A DNA stretch of 55,449 nt, taken from positions 1 to 55,449 of the forward strand of contig NZ_WHTD01000038.1 of the NCBI RefSeq assembly GCF_009379765.1, read 5' to 3'. This stretch comes from Actinophytocola sp. (GTDB lineage: Bacteria; Actinomycetota; Actinomycetes; Mycobacteriales; Pseudonocardiaceae). Of this stretch, positions 43,282 to 51,888 are shown one piece after another (positions within the stretch are counted from its first letter, which is position 1; each line of letters starts with the position of its first letter). Under the pieces are notes generated by a model. That model made no database searches. It was not told where the DNA came from and saw nothing but the letters and a program-made list of their open reading frames with translations. Both the position numbers and the translations under genes were made by a program.

Positions 43282-44148
43282 TCAGCCTCGTAGGAGCTGT
43301 CGGACCTGGTGGGCGAACACATCCCAGGGCGCAGCCGTGTTGATGACCGTCGGCGGTTCGCTCGACATATCGAGGAAGAACACCCCAGTCCGTTCCTTCT
43401 GGACCGGGAAGGCCCACGTGCCGCCGGGCAGCGATGGCTGCGGTCCCCGAGCCACCTCGATGAGGCCAGCCAGATCGCCCTTGAGCACCTCGATCGGCTC
43501 CAGCGTTCCGGCCTCGGCCCAGTCGAGCCGTGGCGTGCGCATCTCGACACGGCCCGCGTCGCCAGTCGCGGCGGCAAACACGATCACGTCTGACCTGGCC
43601 ACCCACTCTGATAGTTGATCGTTGGTCGGCGGCGGAAGTTTGGCCGGAAGGCCGGCGAGAACACGGTCGAACCACTGCGGCGCGAACTCATGGTCATGGA
43701 CTCCGACGTGGCCGAGGAGCGTTGGTGTGTCACCGGTATCCCTCAGGACGAAGATGCCACCGGATCGGGCCTTCCGGTCGCTCGGCGCATCCGAGGCCTC
43801 GGCGAGAAAATAGGGAGACTCCGGCTTGGTGATCGCGAGCTTTCCCGGCTCGACGTCGCCCTTCAGGGTGGACTCGACCTCGATCGTCGCGGTCTGCGGG
43901 TCGAACGTTTGCGCGTTGGTGGCGTTGATGGACGGTTCAACGTCGATGACCGAGCCCGTCACAATCAGATCGGCGTCCGCAACCAGCTCCTTGATTGGTT
44001 CGGCCGGGTCAGTCGCCTCGTCGCGGCCGTGGCCCGGCCGCTCATCGGTAGTGGTTTCGGGCCGCATCGGCTGCTCCTTCTGATCTGCTGAACAGGAACC
44101 GGCCGCCATCGCCACCAGGATCGCGATCACGGCCCCTGCCCGCTTCAC
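43282..44148 (-). CDS. Putative lipoprotein next to a calpain-like protease
   Basis: A 288-aa protein with a lipoprotein signal (KRAGAVIAILVAMAAGSC, Cys in AAGSCSAD), an acidic linker and a repeated beta-rich domain (LVADADLIVTGSVIDVEPS and ARSDVIVFAAATGDAGRV appear to be two copies of one unit). The family is not recognised. Its GTG start touches the stop of the protease gene by one base, so they are co-translated. Being the downstream partner of a secreted protease, it might be an immunity or anchoring protein; this is inference. Confidence 0.68.
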   Translation of the reverse strand: MKRAGAVIAILVAMAAGSCSADQKEQPMRPETTTDERPGHGRDEATDPAEPIKELVADADLIVTGSVIDVEPSINATNAQTFDPQTATIEVESTLKGDVEPGKLAITKPESPYFLAEASDAPSDRKARSGGIFVLRDTGDTPTLLGHVGVHDHEFAPQWFDRVLAGLPAKLPPPTNDQLSEWVARSDVIVFAAATGDAGRVEMRTPRLDWAEAGTLEPIEVLKGDLAGLIEVARGPQPSLPGGTWAFPVQKERTGVFFLDMSSEPPTVINTAAPWDVFAHQVRQLLRG

Positions 44149-45431
44149 TAATCCCAGTCCTTCACGTAGCGAACCTTGTAAAACTCCTCAGAGAAGTCGT
44201 CGACGCTCATGACGATCCTTCCGTCGGGATATGCCTCCCCACCGGCCTCCTCGACTCCGTTGATGATGTCGGAGCTGTTCGAGGCGTGCGGATTCATCAT
44301 CTCGACATATTGCACGCCGTCGCGCTCGTACACGTTGGTCACGATCAGCGCGTGTCCCCCGTCGATACCGATCCTCCCGTTCACGCTCGCGGTGACCGGT
44401 CGCCCGTCGTCGAGAGCTTCTTTCATCTCGTCGTACGAGTCACCCGGTGACTTGTTGTCCCCGAAGAACAAGTCATTGCTGGAGTCGGGGTCGAAGTTCC
44501 CGGTGTCGGCGCCGAAGAGGTCCTCGTACGCATGATCGGCGTACCCACCCTCGATCTCGTCGTAGGTGCCGCCTTCGCGCTCGGCGTACGCCGTTTCGAT
44601 GACTGCCACCCACTTGCCCTGGTCCGCGCCCTGGTCCAGCAGCGCATCGTCGCTGACCGTGACGTCGCCATCCTGGAAGTGGACGCTGTAGGTGCCATCG
44701 CCGTTGTCGGTGATGAGGTCCTTGATCTTCTCAGGGTCGGTAAGTGCCGTTGAGCCCAGCGCCGCCAACAACCAGCAGTCGCCGAAGTCGCCCTGATCGA
44801 TGTCCTCAATTCTCGGCTCCCCGTTGGGATAGAGCGGGTCATCCGAGCGGTCCTCGGTACCGTGATCGGATGGCGGGCCCTCCGGGTTCAGGTCGCCTTC
44901 GGACAGACCCTCAAAGGCGTTGCTGATCGCTGCGGCGGCCTCGGCGTCCTCTGCCGCCATGCCGGCGAGGTTCTGCTTGATCGACGCCTCGTACTGGCGC
45001 GCCTTCTCGTCCAGGGCATGTTGCGCCGCCACCACCTGCTCAGCGTCGGCGTCGCCTCGGACGTACAGCAACGCCGACGGGGCGGTCACCGAGCCGTCTT
45101 CGGTCACCGTGAAGTCTTCTGACTCCGCCTGCATGATGCCCTTGCGCGCGAGCAATTGATATCCCTCAATGCCGTCCGCGCCCGCGTCGGCGGCGTCGGC
45201 GGCGTCCGAATGCGCGTCGGAGATCGTGCGGACCTGCTGCTCGGCCCGACCCATGGACTCAGCAGCTGCCGTTGCGGCGTCGCCGAACCAACTGGTCGAC
45301 AGGTCGCCCAGCACCCGGGCCGCGATCCGGTTCCCCTCCTGCAGCAGCTTGCCGTTGGCGCGGAACTCCTCAGCCTGAGCCCGCAGCGCACCCACATCGC
45401 CTTCCAACGCCTGCGTCTTGCCGATCGTCAT
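44148..45431 (-). CDS. WXG100-like protein fused to a calpain-type cysteine protease
   Basis: A 427-aa protein. Residues 1-110 are helical with the W-x-G turn (STSWFGDAA, residues 45-53), typical of type VII secretion substrates. Residues 205-427 are a calpain-like (C2) protease with Cys219 in QGDFGDCWLLAALGS, His360 in DGGHALIVTNV and Asn380 in MMNPHASN. An acidic linker (about 175-205) joins them. It is likely exported by an ESX-type system and used as an extracellular enzyme or anti-competitor toxin. The start is ATG 45431 or GTG 45437 (GTGA overlap with the WXG gene). The paired small gene upstream supports secretion as a dimer. Confidence 0.85.
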   Translation of the reverse strand: MTIGKTQALEGDVGALRAQAEEFRANGKLLQEGNRIAARVLGDLSTSWFGDAATAAAESMGRAEQQVRTISDAHSDAADAADAGADGIEGYQLLARKGIMQAESEDFTVTEDGSVTAPSALLYVRGDADAEQVVAAQHALDEKARQYEASIKQNLAGMAAEDAEAAAAISNAFEGLSEGDLNPEGPPSDHGTEDRSDDPLYPNGEPRIEDIDQGDFGDCWLLAALGSTALTDPEKIKDLITDNGDGTYSVHFQDGDVTVSDDALLDQGADQGKWVAVIETAYAEREGGTYDEIEGGYADHAYEDLFGADTGNFDPDSSNDLFFGDNKSPGDSYDEMKEALDDGRPVTASVNGRIGIDGGHALIVTNVYERDGVQYVEMMNPHASNSSDIINGVEEAGGEAYPDGRIVMSVDDFSEEFYKVRYVKDWD

Positions 45432-45433
45432 CG

Positions 45434-45745
45434 TCACACCACCACGTTCGAGCCGGCGCCGCGTATCACGGACTCGTTGCTCGCGTCGACCTGCTCGTAC
45501 CGCGCGGCTCCGCCGGCCGCGGCGTCCGACCACGCCCGCCACGACTTGGCGACTCCCGAGAACGCCTCACCCGACGCTTCGCTCGCTGACTCGCAGGCAC
45601 GAACCACCGCGAACCCGGCCATGCCGGAACTCACCCCTCCGGCTGCGTCCGACTTCCGCCCAGACCCAAGCTGTCGACAGCAACCTTCGACCGACGCGGC
45701 CGCGCTCCGCAATTGACCAGACTCCACCTGAAAAGCGTTCGGCAT
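45434..45745 (-). CDS. WXG100/ESAT-6-like small protein
   Basis: A 103-aa helix-turn-helix hairpin protein (FQVESGQLRSAAASVEGCCR, then AKSWRAWSDAAAGGAARYEQ) of the excreted-virulence-factor type. The central turn has W-R-A-W rather than a strict W-x-G. It directly precedes and overlaps the WXG-calpain gene and probably forms a heterodimer with it for type VII export. It is divergent from the YbaB-like gene, a layout common in actinobacterial ESX-associated loci. Confidence 0.78.
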   Translation of the reverse strand: MPNAFQVESGQLRSAAASVEGCCRQLGSGRKSDAAGGVSSGMAGFAVVRACESASEASGEAFSGVAKSWRAWSDAAAGGAARYEQVDASNESVIRGAGSNVVV

Positions 45746-45853
45746 CGCCTCTCCAAGCCTTGCTCGTCGACCGACTCACATTGCCGCCAAGGCTATCGCG
45801 AACAACCAACCAAGCTGGTGAAAACGGCCAAGAACGGCCGCTATGCTGACCGT

Positions 45854-46249
45854 GTGTCTGATGCCATCCACTCGAGTCTGGCCGACATCCAGGCGGCCCT
45901 CACCGCGTCGCGCTCGGCCGAGTCGGCCGACGGCACCGTCCGCGCCGAGGCGAGCGCGAAACGGCAAGTCGCCCTCCAGCTTTCTCCCGCCGCGATGAAG
46001 ATGAGGCCAGACGACCTCGCCGCCATGATCCTCACTACTCAGCGACAAGCCCAGAGCAAGGCCGAAGCGGTGATCACGGAGAGGCTCGACACCTTCCGCT
46101 CCGACCCCCGCGTGGCCGTCGCACTCGACAACCTGCGCGACACCCAAGCCAGTCCCGCACCGCCGCCCCGCCCAACTACCGATCCGGACGACGAAGATGG
46201 CGACGCGGACTTCATCGACTCCGTCTACAAAAGTGATCGTGGCTGGTAG
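45854..46249 (+). CDS. YbaB/EbfC-like nucleoid-associated protein
   Basis: A 131-aa protein from GTG 45854. The helical core (IHSSLADIQAALTASRSAES, then LAAMILTTQRQAQSKAEAVI) matches the two long helices of YbaB/EbfC DNA-binding dimers, and an acidic Pro-rich tail (about residues 95-131) is added. Such diverged YbaB proteins often sit beside WXG100 genes in actinomycetes. The longer open frame upstream has no ribosome site. Confidence 0.7.
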   Translation: MSDAIHSSLADIQAALTASRSAESADGTVRAEASAKRQVALQLSPAAMKMRPDDLAAMILTTQRQAQSKAEAVITERLDTFRSDPRVAVALDNLRDTQASPAPPPRPTTDPDDEDGDADFIDSVYKSDRGW

Positions 46250-46291
46250 GGGTCGGTGAAGGCGGGTGCGACCACCGGTTGATCATGAACG

Positions 46292-46447
46292 GTCTACCGC
46301 CACCCGAACGGCCGCGTCACCGTCGTACCCCAACACGGCACCATCAAGCGCGGCACCCTCGCATCCATCATCCGCCAGGCTGGACTCACCACAGCCGAGG
46401 TCCCAGGACCTGCCCCACTGACCCCCAACTGTGGGAACAGTCCCTGA
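46292..46447 (+). pseudogene. HicA-type toxin remnant
   Basis: The frame reads VYRHPNGRVTVVPQHGTIKR then GTLASIIRQAGLT, the C-terminal part of HicA mRNA-interferase toxins (H-P-D-G-R...V-P-x-H...I-x-x-G-T-L-x-x-I-x-R-x-A-G). A TGA two codons upstream of this segment breaks the frame, and the N-terminal region with the catalytic His is unreadable. No HicB antitoxin gene follows. Confidence 0.65.
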
Positions 46448-46569
46448 CCGAACGACTGCGCATCTCGCCGCGCTCCGCTGCGCCTGCCCTGGACGCGCTT
46501 CTACGCGAGCGCCAGACCGCCTGATCCGGGAGCATGCTCCCATCCCGCTCCCAAAATCGGACATCGAAA

Positions 46570-46609
46570 GTCACGGCCCACTCACTGATGCACGTGAGTG
46601 GGCCGTGAC
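46570..46609. terminator. Terminator-like hairpin
   Basis: A perfect 16-bp stem (46570-46585 with 46594-46609) with an 8-base loop lies between the HicA remnant and the HTH gene. Confidence 0.7.
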
Positions 46610-46617
46610 CTGCTGTT

Positions 46618-47070
46618 GTGGGTGTGGAGCTTGGGGGAGCTTACTACAACACAAAACCCCAGGTAGAAGCCCTGGAGACTCTGCTTCAGCAGCTACCCGA
46701 CCCCACTGCACCGGCTTCACCGCCCGTCGACCGACCCAAACTCAAACTCCGACGGGCACGGCAACTCGACGCCGAGCAGGTCCAGGAACTCATCGTCGGC
46801 TACCAGGCCGGAGCGACGGTGTACGAGCTGGGTGCCCGGTTCGGCATCGAACGGCGGACAGTCAGCAACATCCTCAAACGACACGACGTACCGATGCGCC
46901 GTCGCGGACTCTCCCCCAAGCAGGTCGACGACGCCATCCACCTCTACAACCTCGGATGGTCACTGGCGCGAGTCGGCCAACACCTGGGCGTCGACCACAC
47001 CACCGTGCTGACCAAACTGCGGGAACGCGGCATCCCCACCCGCGACGCACACGGACAACCACGACCTTGA
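46618..47070 (+). CDS. HTH protein resembling a serine-recombinase tail
   Basis: A 150-aa protein with two helix-turn-helix units: [20 protein letters not shown]...[20 protein letters not shown] and [20 protein letters not shown]...[20 protein letters not shown]. Similar modules occur as C-terminal or detached parts of actinobacterial serine recombinases. The first ~45 residues ([17 protein letters not shown]) look like the coiled-coil end of such a protein. No catalytic resolvase domain is present and the GTG start lacks a good ribosome site, so this may be a truncated gene. Bases 47071-47305 show nothing. Confidence 0.5.
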   Translation: MGVELGGAYYNTKPQVEALETLLQQLPDPTAPASPPVDRPKLKLRRARQLDAEQVQELIVGYQAGATVYELGARFGIERRTVSNILKRHDVPMRRRGLSPKQVDDAIHLYNLGWSLARVGQHLGVDHTTVLTKLRERGIPTRDAHGQPRP

Positions 47071-47305
47071 AGGGACCACTCGCTGCCGCCATGTCAGAAC
47101 CAGCGGGTTACCGGTCTTGCGCCAACGCGCTTCTCGGAGTCGCTGGTCGCGTGTTCACGCCGACACGCTGACAAATAGCCGCTAAAGGGTGGGACCTCGG
47201 AGGCCCTCGTTGACCACCTCCACACAGGTCCCGCTGGGGCAACAGTCGAGAGCCCCAGACCGAGCTGCCGCACTCGGTGCTGATGTTGCCGTGGACGGCC
47301 AGTCG

Positions 47306-48046
47306 CTATTTCTCGCCGCTACTGGGTGAGCAGACTTGCAGGGTTTCGAGCCGAATCATGGCCGCTTGTTTTGAGACGTTGAAGATTTCGGCCATTGCTG
47401 CCATGAGCGTATCCGCGGCTGCGGTGCCAGCTGAGACGGTGGTCAAACCGAGGTTGGTCATTTGTTGAAACGCGAGACGTTTGAATGGACGGTCTGGCAT
47501 CAGAAGCGCGGCCATGCCGCGATTGGCCTGAATCTCACGCCAGTCTCGTCGCCGTCGGGCCTGGCTGGCGTCCTGCGTGCTCACGGGCACGACGTCGCGA
47601 TGTAGGCAGCGCATCAAGCCTGCGCGCTCGCCGGGTGCGTTGGAACCAACCTGAGCGCCAGCGAGTTGAGCCATTTCGGGATCGAATAGATACCGATGCA
47701 GCAGAATATGCGTAGCTTCGTGAGCCATAGTGGCGCGCCAACGACCGACGGCGCCGAGATTCGTAACGTCCGCTTCGGCCGACTCGGTCAGCTTGCTGTT
47801 GATGGAGACCACTGGCCGTCGACCCGCTTGAAACTGCGTGAGCCCCAGAACGTCGTCAGGCAATTCGGCGTACTGATCGAGTTCGGCCTTAAGATGACCC
47901 TCGATGAAACGCTCGAGGTCCGTGACCGGTTCGGCGAGCGACGGCATTAGACTGGCGCGACGGAGTTCATCCTCCGCGATGCGCTCAATCTCGTCCGGCT
48001 CGTACCAGATTCGTTGATCGCCTTCAGGCCCCTGGTACCACTGCAT
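47306..48046 (-). CDS. ImmA/IrrE-type zinc metallopeptidase
   Basis: A 246-aa protein with the zinc motif HEATH in RWRATMAHEATHILLHRYLF and the usual helical C-terminus (NRGMAALLMPDRPFKRLAFQ). ImmA-type proteases cleave partner XRE repressors to turn on mobile-element or defence genes. The partner is the XRE gene 4 bp upstream in the same operon. Both are divergent from the multiubiquitin operon and are the likely control switch for it, which is inference from layout. Confidence 0.85.
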   Translation of the reverse strand: MQWYQGPEGDQRIWYEPDEIERIAEDELRRASLMPSLAEPVTDLERFIEGHLKAELDQYAELPDDVLGLTQFQAGRRPVVSINSKLTESAEADVTNLGAVGRWRATMAHEATHILLHRYLFDPEMAQLAGAQVGSNAPGERAGLMRCLHRDVVPVSTQDASQARRRRDWREIQANRGMAALLMPDRPFKRLAFQQMTNLGLTTVSAGTAAADTLMAAMAEIFNVSKQAAMIRLETLQVCSPSSGEK

Positions 48047-48050
48047 GCCG

Positions 48051-48431
48051 TTACTCGCCTGTGCCCTGGTCGCGCTTGTCGATGATCTTCTCGGCTTGCT
48101 CGAGCAGGTGCTTCAAGTCCTGCTCGCCAAGGCCGGCGCCGGAGACTCGGCGGAACAGCACCCCGGCCGTGGGGTTTGACTTCATGTAGCGCTCCGCGCC
48201 TTCGCCGACCCGACCGGCCGCAGCGAGCAGGAGATCGGAATCGAGGTCGAGTTCGGAGGCGAGCTGCATCACGACGGCTTCGGATGGAACGCGTCGGTCG
48301 TGCTCAATGTCGTTCAAGTACGACGGCGCGCGCTCGATGCGGCGAGCAAGCTCGCGCAGGGACAGCCCAGCAGCCACACGGGCGTCCCGTATTCGCTGGC
48401 CGAGTGTTGGGCGTGAGGGTGTGTTTGGCAT
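48051..48431 (-). CDS. XRE-family repressor paired with ImmA
   Basis: A 126-aa regulator: helix-turn-helix in residues 10-66 (LGQRIRDARVAAGLSLRELA, RIERAPSYLNDIEHDRRVPS), then a helical tail (about 85-120) that may be the target of ImmA cleavage. It is 4 bp from the ImmA gene. The palindrome TGTTCGCGAACA at 48501-48512, in the divergent promoter, is a plausible operator. Confidence 0.88.
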   Translation of the reverse strand: MPNTPSRPTLGQRIRDARVAAGLSLRELARRIERAPSYLNDIEHDRRVPSEAVVMQLASELDLDSDLLLAAAGRVGEGAERYMKSNPTAGVLFRRVSGAGLGEQDLKHLLEQAEKIIDKRDQGTGE

Positions 48432-48500
48432 GTCCGCTCACGAGCGTACATGTCGGCGTGTCGAAAGACCCATCCGCGCCACGGTGCTACTCTGTACGCA

Positions 48501-48512
48501 TGTTCGCGAACA
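48501..48512. promoter_or_regulatory. Palindromic operator TGTTCGCGAACA
   Basis: A perfect 12-bp dyad in the 129-bp gap between the divergent XRE and multiubiquitin genes, just downstream of a TACTCT-like -10 element (about 48488-48493) for the rightward operon. Binding by the XRE protein would repress the ubiquitin-like operon. Confidence 0.5.
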
Positions 48513-48560
48513 CGCGGGCAAGCGAACGCGGCGTAGCCGCAGGCCACATAGGAGGCCGAG

Positions 48561-48842
48561 ATGAACGAAGCAGCGAGCGTCGAGATCGAGGGCACGGCGG
48601 ACAAGACGGGGTTCGCCATCGTCGTCAACGGCGAGTTGGCCGTGATCCCTCACGAAGAGGTGTCGTGGACCGAGGTGGTCGCCATCGCCTTCCCGGTGTG
48701 GCCGTCCCCGGACACCACGTTCACGGTGACCTACCGCAAGGCGAAGGGTCCGAAGCACGAGGGCATCCTGGTCGAGGGTGGCGTCGTTGAAGTCAAGAAG
48801 CAGGGAACGATTTTCGATGTCACACCCACTGGTAAGTCATAG
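48561..48842 (+). CDS. Multiubiquitin-domain (ubiquitin-like) protein
   Basis: A 93-aa beta-grasp protein of the multiubiquitin type, one domain only: FAIVVNGELAVIPHEEVSWT, TVTYRKAKGPKHEGILVEGG and FDVTPTGKS at the end are the family pattern. Such proteins are encoded beside E1-like ThiF enzymes and are thought to be conjugated or handled by them. The tail ends in TGKS rather than Gly-Gly, so activation would need trimming or differ from eukaryotic ubiquitin. It has a GGAGGC site 7 bases upstream. It overlaps the next gene by 26 bp in a different frame. Confidence 0.85.
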   Translation: MNEAASVEIEGTADKTGFAIVVNGELAVIPHEEVSWTEVVAIAFPVWPSPDTTFTVTYRKAKGPKHEGILVEGGVVEVKKQGTIFDVTPTGKS

Positions 48843-50001
48843 TTCGGATCTCGCGCGCTTGCGCGACGAGGGTTTCGACCTCGAAATCCGGTCGAACTAT
48901 CTGCTGGTCAAGCATGTGCCGTACGTGACGTCCACGCGGGAGGTCGCGTATGGCGTGATCATCTCCGAGCTATCCACGAGCGGCTCGAGCACGATCAGAC
49001 CTAGTGATCATGTTGTCTCGTTCGCTGGAGGGATTCCGTGCGACCAGCACGGCTCGCCACTGACAAAGATCATCAACAGCACCGGCGCGATCCGCGTCGC
49101 CGAGGGTCTTGTCGCAGATTGCACGTTCTCGAGCAAGCCGCCTGTGGGCTACTACGCCGACTACCACGCCAAGATCGCTTCGTACGTGAATATGGTGTCC
49201 GGGCCGGCGCAGGTCATCGATCCCGCGGCGACAGCTCGGACCTTTCCCGTCGTGCAGGTGGCCGAGCAGGACTCGGTGTTCCGCTACCTGGACTCAGCGT
49301 CCAGCCGCGCCAGGATCAGCTCGATCACCGACAAGTTGGCCCTGCCCAAGGTCGCCCTTGTCGGCCTTGGTGGGACGGGCTCGTTCATCCTGGACTTGAT
49401 CGTCAAGACGCCGATCCACGAGATCCACGTCTACGACCGCGACATCCTGTACGCCCACAATGCGTTCCGGGCACCGGGCGCGGCCTCGGTCGAGGAACTC
49501 GACGCCGTGCCGACCAAGGTGGAGCACTACCAGCGGATGTACGAGGTGATGCGACGGGGCATCGTTCCGCACCCGGTCCATGTCGTCGGGTCGAACATCG
49601 ATGAGCTGCGAGCGATGACCTTCGTCTTCTTGGCCATGGACTCCGGCCCTGCCAAGAAGTTCATCGTGACGAAGTTGGAGGAATTCGGGATCCCGTTCAT
49701 CGACGCGGGCATGGGCGTCTACCGGGTCGGCGAGTCACTCGGGGGCATTCTGCGGGTCACAGCGAGCACACCCGACCACCGCACCCATGTGTGGGACCAC
49801 CAGCGGATACCGTTCGGCGACGAGGAAGACGACGAGTACGACCGCAACATCCAGACCGCTGATCTGAACATGCTCAACGCAGTCCTGGCCGTGATCAAGT
49901 GGAAGAAGCTGTACGGCTTCTACCTCGATCAGGAGCACGAGATGTTCACGACCTACACCATCGGCGGCAACCAGTTGCTGAATGACGACCAAACACCATG
50001 A
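48817..50001 (+). CDS. ThiF/E1-like protein with N-terminal DUF6791-type domain
   Basis: A 394-aa protein. The N-terminal domain (residues 1-170) contains the only two cysteines, Cys75 in FAGGIPCDQHG and Cys102 in VADCTFSSKP. The ThiF adenylation domain follows, with the nucleotide loop VALVGLGGTGSFILDLIVK (residues 179-197), the acidic VYDRDIL and FVFLAMDSGPAKK. No Cys lies in the E1 domain, so any thioester would form on the N-terminal domain, which may act as a built-in E2-like unit. The system is known as a bacterial ubiquitin-like conjugation module, and related ones defend against phage. ATG 48817 is preferred to upstream starts. Confidence 0.87.
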   Translation: MSHPLVSHSSDLARLRDEGFDLEIRSNYLLVKHVPYVTSTREVAYGVIISELSTSGSSTIRPSDHVVSFAGGIPCDQHGSPLTKIINSTGAIRVAEGLVADCTFSSKPPVGYYADYHAKIASYVNMVSGPAQVIDPAATARTFPVVQVAEQDSVFRYLDSASSRARISSITDKLALPKVALVGLGGTGSFILDLIVKTPIHEIHVYDRDILYAHNAFRAPGAASVEELDAVPTKVEHYQRMYEVMRRGIVPHPVHVVGSNIDELRAMTFVFLAMDSGPAKKFIVTKLEEFGIPFIDAGMGVYRVGESLGGILRVTASTPDHRTHVWDHQRIPFGDEEDDEYDRNIQTADLNMLNAVLAVIKWKKLYGFYLDQEHEMFTTYTIGGNQLLNDDQTP

Positions 50002-50435
50002 GGCGCACTTCGATCACCCACGAGTTCGTGGAGTACATCCCCGGCAAGCTCGCCGAGGCGGTGCTCTACATCTCGATCACGTACCGCACCGCCGTGCACC
50101 AGTGCGTCTGTGGGTGCGGCAACAAGGTCATCACACCAATCGGTCCGGCCGACTGGCAGCTGTTCTACGACGGCGAGACCGTGTCGCTGACCCCATCAAT
50201 CGGTAACTGGGACTTCCCCTGTCGATCGCACTACTGGATCAGGTCGAACCAGGTGCGATGGTCCAGTGACTGGACCGACGAGCGGATCGCGGCTGGCCAG
50301 GCACGCGACAATCGGGAGCGGGAGCGGTACTTCGCCAGCCGCGAGGCTGTCGAACATGAACCAGAAGCCGCGGAAACCACGAACGGAGATCGGCGCCGCC
50401 CCCTTGCGTGGCTTCGGCGACGGTCTCGAAGTTAA
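49998..50435 (+). CDS. DUF6527 zinc-ribbon-like protein
   Basis: A 145-aa protein with the DUF6527 pattern: CVCGCGNKVITPI (three Cys), WQLFYDGETVSLTPSIGNWD and FPCRSHYWI (Cys-His), a probable metal site. A charged C-terminal tail (about 105-145) follows. It overlaps the ThiF gene by ATGA and is the usual third gene in multiubiquitin operons. The fold resembles metal-dependent ubiquitin peptidase or ligase partners, but the activity is unknown. Confidence 0.82.
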   Translation: MRRTSITHEFVEYIPGKLAEAVLYISITYRTAVHQCVCGCGNKVITPIGPADWQLFYDGETVSLTPSIGNWDFPCRSHYWIRSNQVRWSSDWTDERIAAGQARDNRERERYFASREAVEHEPEAAETTNGDRRRPLAWLRRRSRS

Positions 50436-50622
50436 CCGTGCCCAGTTGCGCCGTTCGGGCCGCCAAGTGGCTACTCGAAGCACCGGTGGGCCGCCGGGTT
50501 CGAGGGCAAGGCCGTTGGCTGGCTGCCGCAAGCTCAGATGTCGTCGATCGCCCCGCCGACGTGGACCGGAGGACTGAGCCCAGACTGCTCGCGCTGGCGT
50601 TATGTGCAGCACCCAGCTACAC

Positions 50623-50649
50623 TGAATCATATCAACCGATCATGATTCA
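50623..50649. promoter_or_regulatory. Operator TGAATCAT-N11-ATGATTCA
   Basis: Two perfect 8-bp arms 11 bp apart lie 21 bp before the ATG of the second XRE gene, an expected autoregulatory site. No gene is visible in 50436-50622; short protein-like pieces there do not form a frame. Confidence 0.55.
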
Positions 50650-50670
50650 GTCCTGTGAAGGGTGGCTACG

Positions 50671-51006
50671 ATGACAACGGGTGTCGGTGTGCGCCTTGAG
50701 CGCGCCCGCATTGCTGCGGGCCTCAGTCAGCGCGCCCTTGCGGACGCGACCGGCATCTCGCAGCCCACCTTGTCGCGGATCATCTCCGGGGATAGAGCGG
50801 CGAAGATGCCGGAGGTGGTAGCGATCGCGTGGGCAACTGGACATACGGTCGCCCAACTCACCGAAGCTGGGACGGTGGCCGACCGAGTGCAGTGCGCGGC
50901 CCGCGCCACCAACGACTCCGATATGGACCGCATGCGTGAAGCGCTGCTGCACTTCCTGGAACTGGACAACTACCTGGACGACCAGGCCATCCCCGCCACG
51001 GTCTGA
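50671..51006 (+). CDS. XRE-family regulator, second set
   Basis: A 111-aa regulator with a helix-turn-helix at residues 6-62 (RLERARIAAGLSQRALADAT, ISQPTLSRIISGDRAAKMPE) and an acidic helical tail. ATG 50671 has a GAAGGG site 8 bases upstream; GTG 50662 is an alternative. It leads the XRE, ImmA, PIN-like unit, and the palindrome at 50623-50649 is its likely operator. It is not similar enough to the XRE at 48051 to be a recent copy. Confidence 0.86.
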   Translation: MTTGVGVRLERARIAAGLSQRALADATGISQPTLSRIISGDRAAKMPEVVAIAWATGHTVAQLTEAGTVADRVQCAARATNDSDMDRMREALLHFLELDNYLDDQAIPATV

Positions 51007-51015
51007 TGTGGATAG

Positions 51016-51888
51016 ATGATCTTGAGCGCTGAGACTGAAGGTCGTACCGCCGCCGCGCGGTTCCGCCAAGAGCACCACCTGGGCTTGCAGCCGTTAGGTG
51101 ACCTTGTGGCGGTCATCGAGCAGACGACCCGGATCGACGTGGCCGTACTCGACGTCGGCCCGGATGAACACGGCCTGACGATGCGGGACCCTGCGCGCGG
51201 CGCCGTGTTCATCGGCGTCGCGCGCACCCCGAACCCGATGCGACAACGCAGCACGCTTGCCCACGAACTTGGCCACGTGCTGTTCGAGGACTGGACAGAC
51301 GACGGTACGAGCAACTTGAGCGAACGCAGCCCCGCGGAGATTCGAGCTGATGCCTTCGCGCGGCACCTGCTCGTACCGGTCGAGGGCTTGCGCGAGTTCC
51401 TCGGAGATCGAGAGTTCGCGACCCAACCCACCCTCTCTGCGGTCGTTCAGCGATTCCTGGTATCACCCCAGATTGCTGCCATCGCGCTGCACCAAGCCAA
51501 TTACATCGATGACGACACAAAGCAGGATTGGATGGCGCTTACCGCGCCACAACTGGCTGTCCGGTTCGGATGGAGCGATCAGTACCGCGCATTGCAGGCC
51601 GACTCCGATCAGCGGAGGGCACCACAACAGTTGCTCGCTCGCGCGATCAAGGGCTACGCGGAGGCGGTGCTGCCTGCGCAAGCCATCGCCACCTTGCGCG
51701 GCATTACACTAGAGGCCGCCGAGGCGGACCTGCGTGAGGCAGGTGTTGTGCCCGCAGAGGCGGCAATCGCGTGGGCGGCCCCCGCCGAACTGCCCGACGT
51801 CTACGTAGATCTGGCGGCTCTAGAAGAGGATCTCAACGCGCCAGATGACAACGGCCAGGTTATGGCGGTAGAGAGCGACTCGGGATGA
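51016..51888 (+). CDS. ImmA/IrrE zinc metallopeptidase, second set
   Basis: A 290-aa protein with the zinc motif HELGH in RQRSTLAHELGHVLFEDWTD, the third ligand region RADAFARHLLVP and a longer C-terminal helical domain (about residues 150-290). The longer form is common in mobile-element toxin-antitoxin sets, where the protease degrades the XRE partner. It begins 9 bp after the XRE stop and overlaps the PIN-like gene by 4 bp (ATGA), so all three are made together. Confidence 0.87.
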   Translation: MILSAETEGRTAAARFRQEHHLGLQPLGDLVAVIEQTTRIDVAVLDVGPDEHGLTMRDPARGAVFIGVARTPNPMRQRSTLAHELGHVLFEDWTDDGTSNLSERSPAEIRADAFARHLLVPVEGLREFLGDREFATQPTLSAVVQRFLVSPQIAAIALHQANYIDDDTKQDWMALTAPQLAVRFGWSDQYRALQADSDQRRAPQQLLARAIKGYAEAVLPAQAIATLRGITLEAAEADLREAGVVPAEAAIAWAAPAELPDVYVDLAALEEDLNAPDDNGQVMAVESDSG

